Shown: positions 4,962-5,681 of the stretch, in pieces
How positions within the stretch are numbered: the stretch's first letter is position 1
How the letters are laid out: the number at the start of each line of letters is the position of its first letter
Assembly: GCA_902783995.1 (NCBI GenBank)
Contig: CACZTG010000130.1
Span: 1 to 5,681 of the forward strand
Direction of reading: 5' to 3'
DNA: 5,681 nucleotides
Source of the DNA: an uncultured Ruminococcus sp.
Lineage (GTDB): Bacteria > Bacillota_A > Clostridia > RUG12999
Made by a program: the position numbers and the translations under genes
The notes under the pieces: model-generated
What the model saw: only the letters and a program-made list of their open reading frames with translations
The model's database searches: none
Told to the model about the DNA's origin: nothing

Positions 4962-5681
4962 ATGGAGCTTGGCAAAATAAAAGACCTTTTAAAAAAAGGC
5001 GGAGTTGTGGGCGCAGGCGGCGCAGGCTTTCCTTCTTATGCGAAGCTTGATAAAAGAGCTGATACCATAGTTTTGAACTGCGCCGAATGTGAACCTCTGC
5101 TCAGACTGCACAGACAAGTTCTTGAGCGTAACGCTTTTGAAATACTTACGGCTTTAAGAGAAGTCGGCGGAGCGGTCGGAGCAAAAAACCTGATTGTCGG
5201 AATAAAAGCGTCATATAAAGCGGCGATTGAAGCGCTGGAGGCTCAGAAGGAGAGCTTTCCGGATATAAAAATATCAAAAATGCAATCTTTTTATCCGACA
5301 GGCGATGAAATTATACTTATATATGAAACGACGGGACGTATTGTAAACCCCGGCGCACTTCCTATTTCGGTCGGTGTCACGGTTTACAATGTCGAAACAA
5401 TGCTTGGCATTTATAATGTCCTTCATAAAAATAAGCCTGTGACGGAAAAGTATGTTACCGTAACGGGTGAAGTTAAAACGCCGATAACCGTAAAAGTCCC
5501 GATAGGTATTACCTTTAAAGAGCTTGTGGAAGCTGCGGGCGGCGCTACGGTTAAGGATGCGGCGTATATAAACGGCGGTCCTATGATGGGGAGTATTGTA
5601 AGCCCGTATGATGTTGTTACAAAAACCACAAACGCGGTGCTTGTGCTGCCGAAGGACCACTATGTTATAAACAGGAAAACA
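4962..5681 (+). CDS. pduS: PduS/RnfC-like flavin and iron-sulfur oxidoreductase, 5' part
   Basis: The reading frame is open from the ATG at 4962 to the window end, giving the first 240 residues of a protein whose family members run to about 450. It matches PduS in order: GGVVGAGGAGFPSYAKL (13-29, the glycine-rich dinucleotide/FMN-binding segment shared with RnfC and the NADH-binding subunit of complex I), VLNCAECEPLL (37-47), YPTGDE, then NPGALPISVGVTVYNVETML, and INGGPMMG (203-210). The two ferredoxin-type CxxCxxC clusters expected in the C-terminal half are outside the window. PduS in B12-dependent systems is a cobalamin reductase; in a B12-independent glycyl-radical compartment it more likely carries electrons from NADH across or within the shell (inference). 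No good Shine-Dalgarno sequence is visible; the start lies 4 bases after the vertex-gene stop, so translational coupling is likely. Confidence 0.92.
   Translation, partial: MELGKIKDLLKKGGVVGAGGAGFPSYAKLDKRADTIVLNCAECEPLLRLHRQVLERNAFEILTALREVGGAVGAKNLIVGIKASYKAAIEALEAQKESFPDIKISKMQSFYPTGDEIILIYETTGRIVNPGALPISVGVTVYNVETMLGIYNVLHKNKPVTEKYVTVTGEVKTPITVKVPIGITFKELVEAAGGATVKDAAYINGGPMMGSIVSPYDVVTKTTNAVLVLPKDHYVINRKT

Noticed and set aside
5274..5660. Minus-strand ORF of 128 codons opposite pduS
   Set aside because: The + strand frame is an unambiguous PduS/RnfC N-terminal domain; the antisense product is rich in Arg/Tyr/Asn/Phe, typical of a shadow frame.

Overview
The window is a stretch of a bacterial microcompartment (BMC) operon, all on the + strand. 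It most likely comes from a Clostridia-type Firmicute. The evidence is moderate-to-low GC, frequent ATA and AGA codons, A-rich intergenic DNA, strong AGGAGG-type ribosome binding sites, and an anaerobic glycyl-radical gene set. Gene content best matches the fucose/rhamnose (1,2-propanediol) class of glycyl-radical-enzyme microcompartments, often called GRM5. The glycyl-radical dehydratase itself would lie outside the window, probably upstream of base 1.

Layout. 1-444 is the 3' end of a glycyl-radical-enzyme activase. 460-840 is a PduU/EutS-type permuted shell protein with a TTG start. 841-1042 is an A-rich intergenic region with inverted repeats, three 10-bp-phased A-tracts and a near-consensus extended -10 promoter (963-991). 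This promoter drives a second block: a class II (fuculose-phosphate-type) aldolase with a C-terminal encapsulation peptide (1043-1843), a GlcG/HbpS-like protein with an N-terminal encapsulation peptide (1845-2333), and a zinc-type alcohol dehydrogenase (2330-3907). The dehydrogenase carries an unrecognised 126-residue N-terminal region, and an internal ribosome binding site lies exactly at the fusion joint. Two PduA-like hexamer proteins follow (3948-4223 and 4249-4614, the second with an optional 29-residue Lys/Ala-rich extension), then a strong RNA hairpin, a EutN/CcmL vertex protein (4697-4957), and the first 240 codons of a PduS/RnfC-like flavin/iron-sulfur protein (4962 to the window end).

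How the genes could work together (inference from family knowledge): the aldolase splits a deoxyhexulose 1-phosphate into dihydroxyacetone phosphate and lactaldehyde inside the shell. Lactaldehyde is reduced to 1,2-propanediol. The glycyl-radical dehydratase, activated by the enzyme at 1-444, converts the diol to propanal, which is then reduced or oxidised. The zinc dehydrogenase could do either reduction (lactaldehyde or propanal) and recycle NAD+ in the lumen. The PduS-like protein would move electrons across or within the shell. No CoA-acylating aldehyde dehydrogenase (PduP) or phosphotransacylase (PduL) is seen here.

The most notable signals are two genes in one operon that each have an in-frame internal start behind a good Shine-Dalgarno sequence (dehydrogenase and second hexamer protein), three encapsulation peptides sharing one hydrophobic spacing pattern on three unrelated enzymes, and a Cys-rich CHGCGGSC linker in the aldolase.
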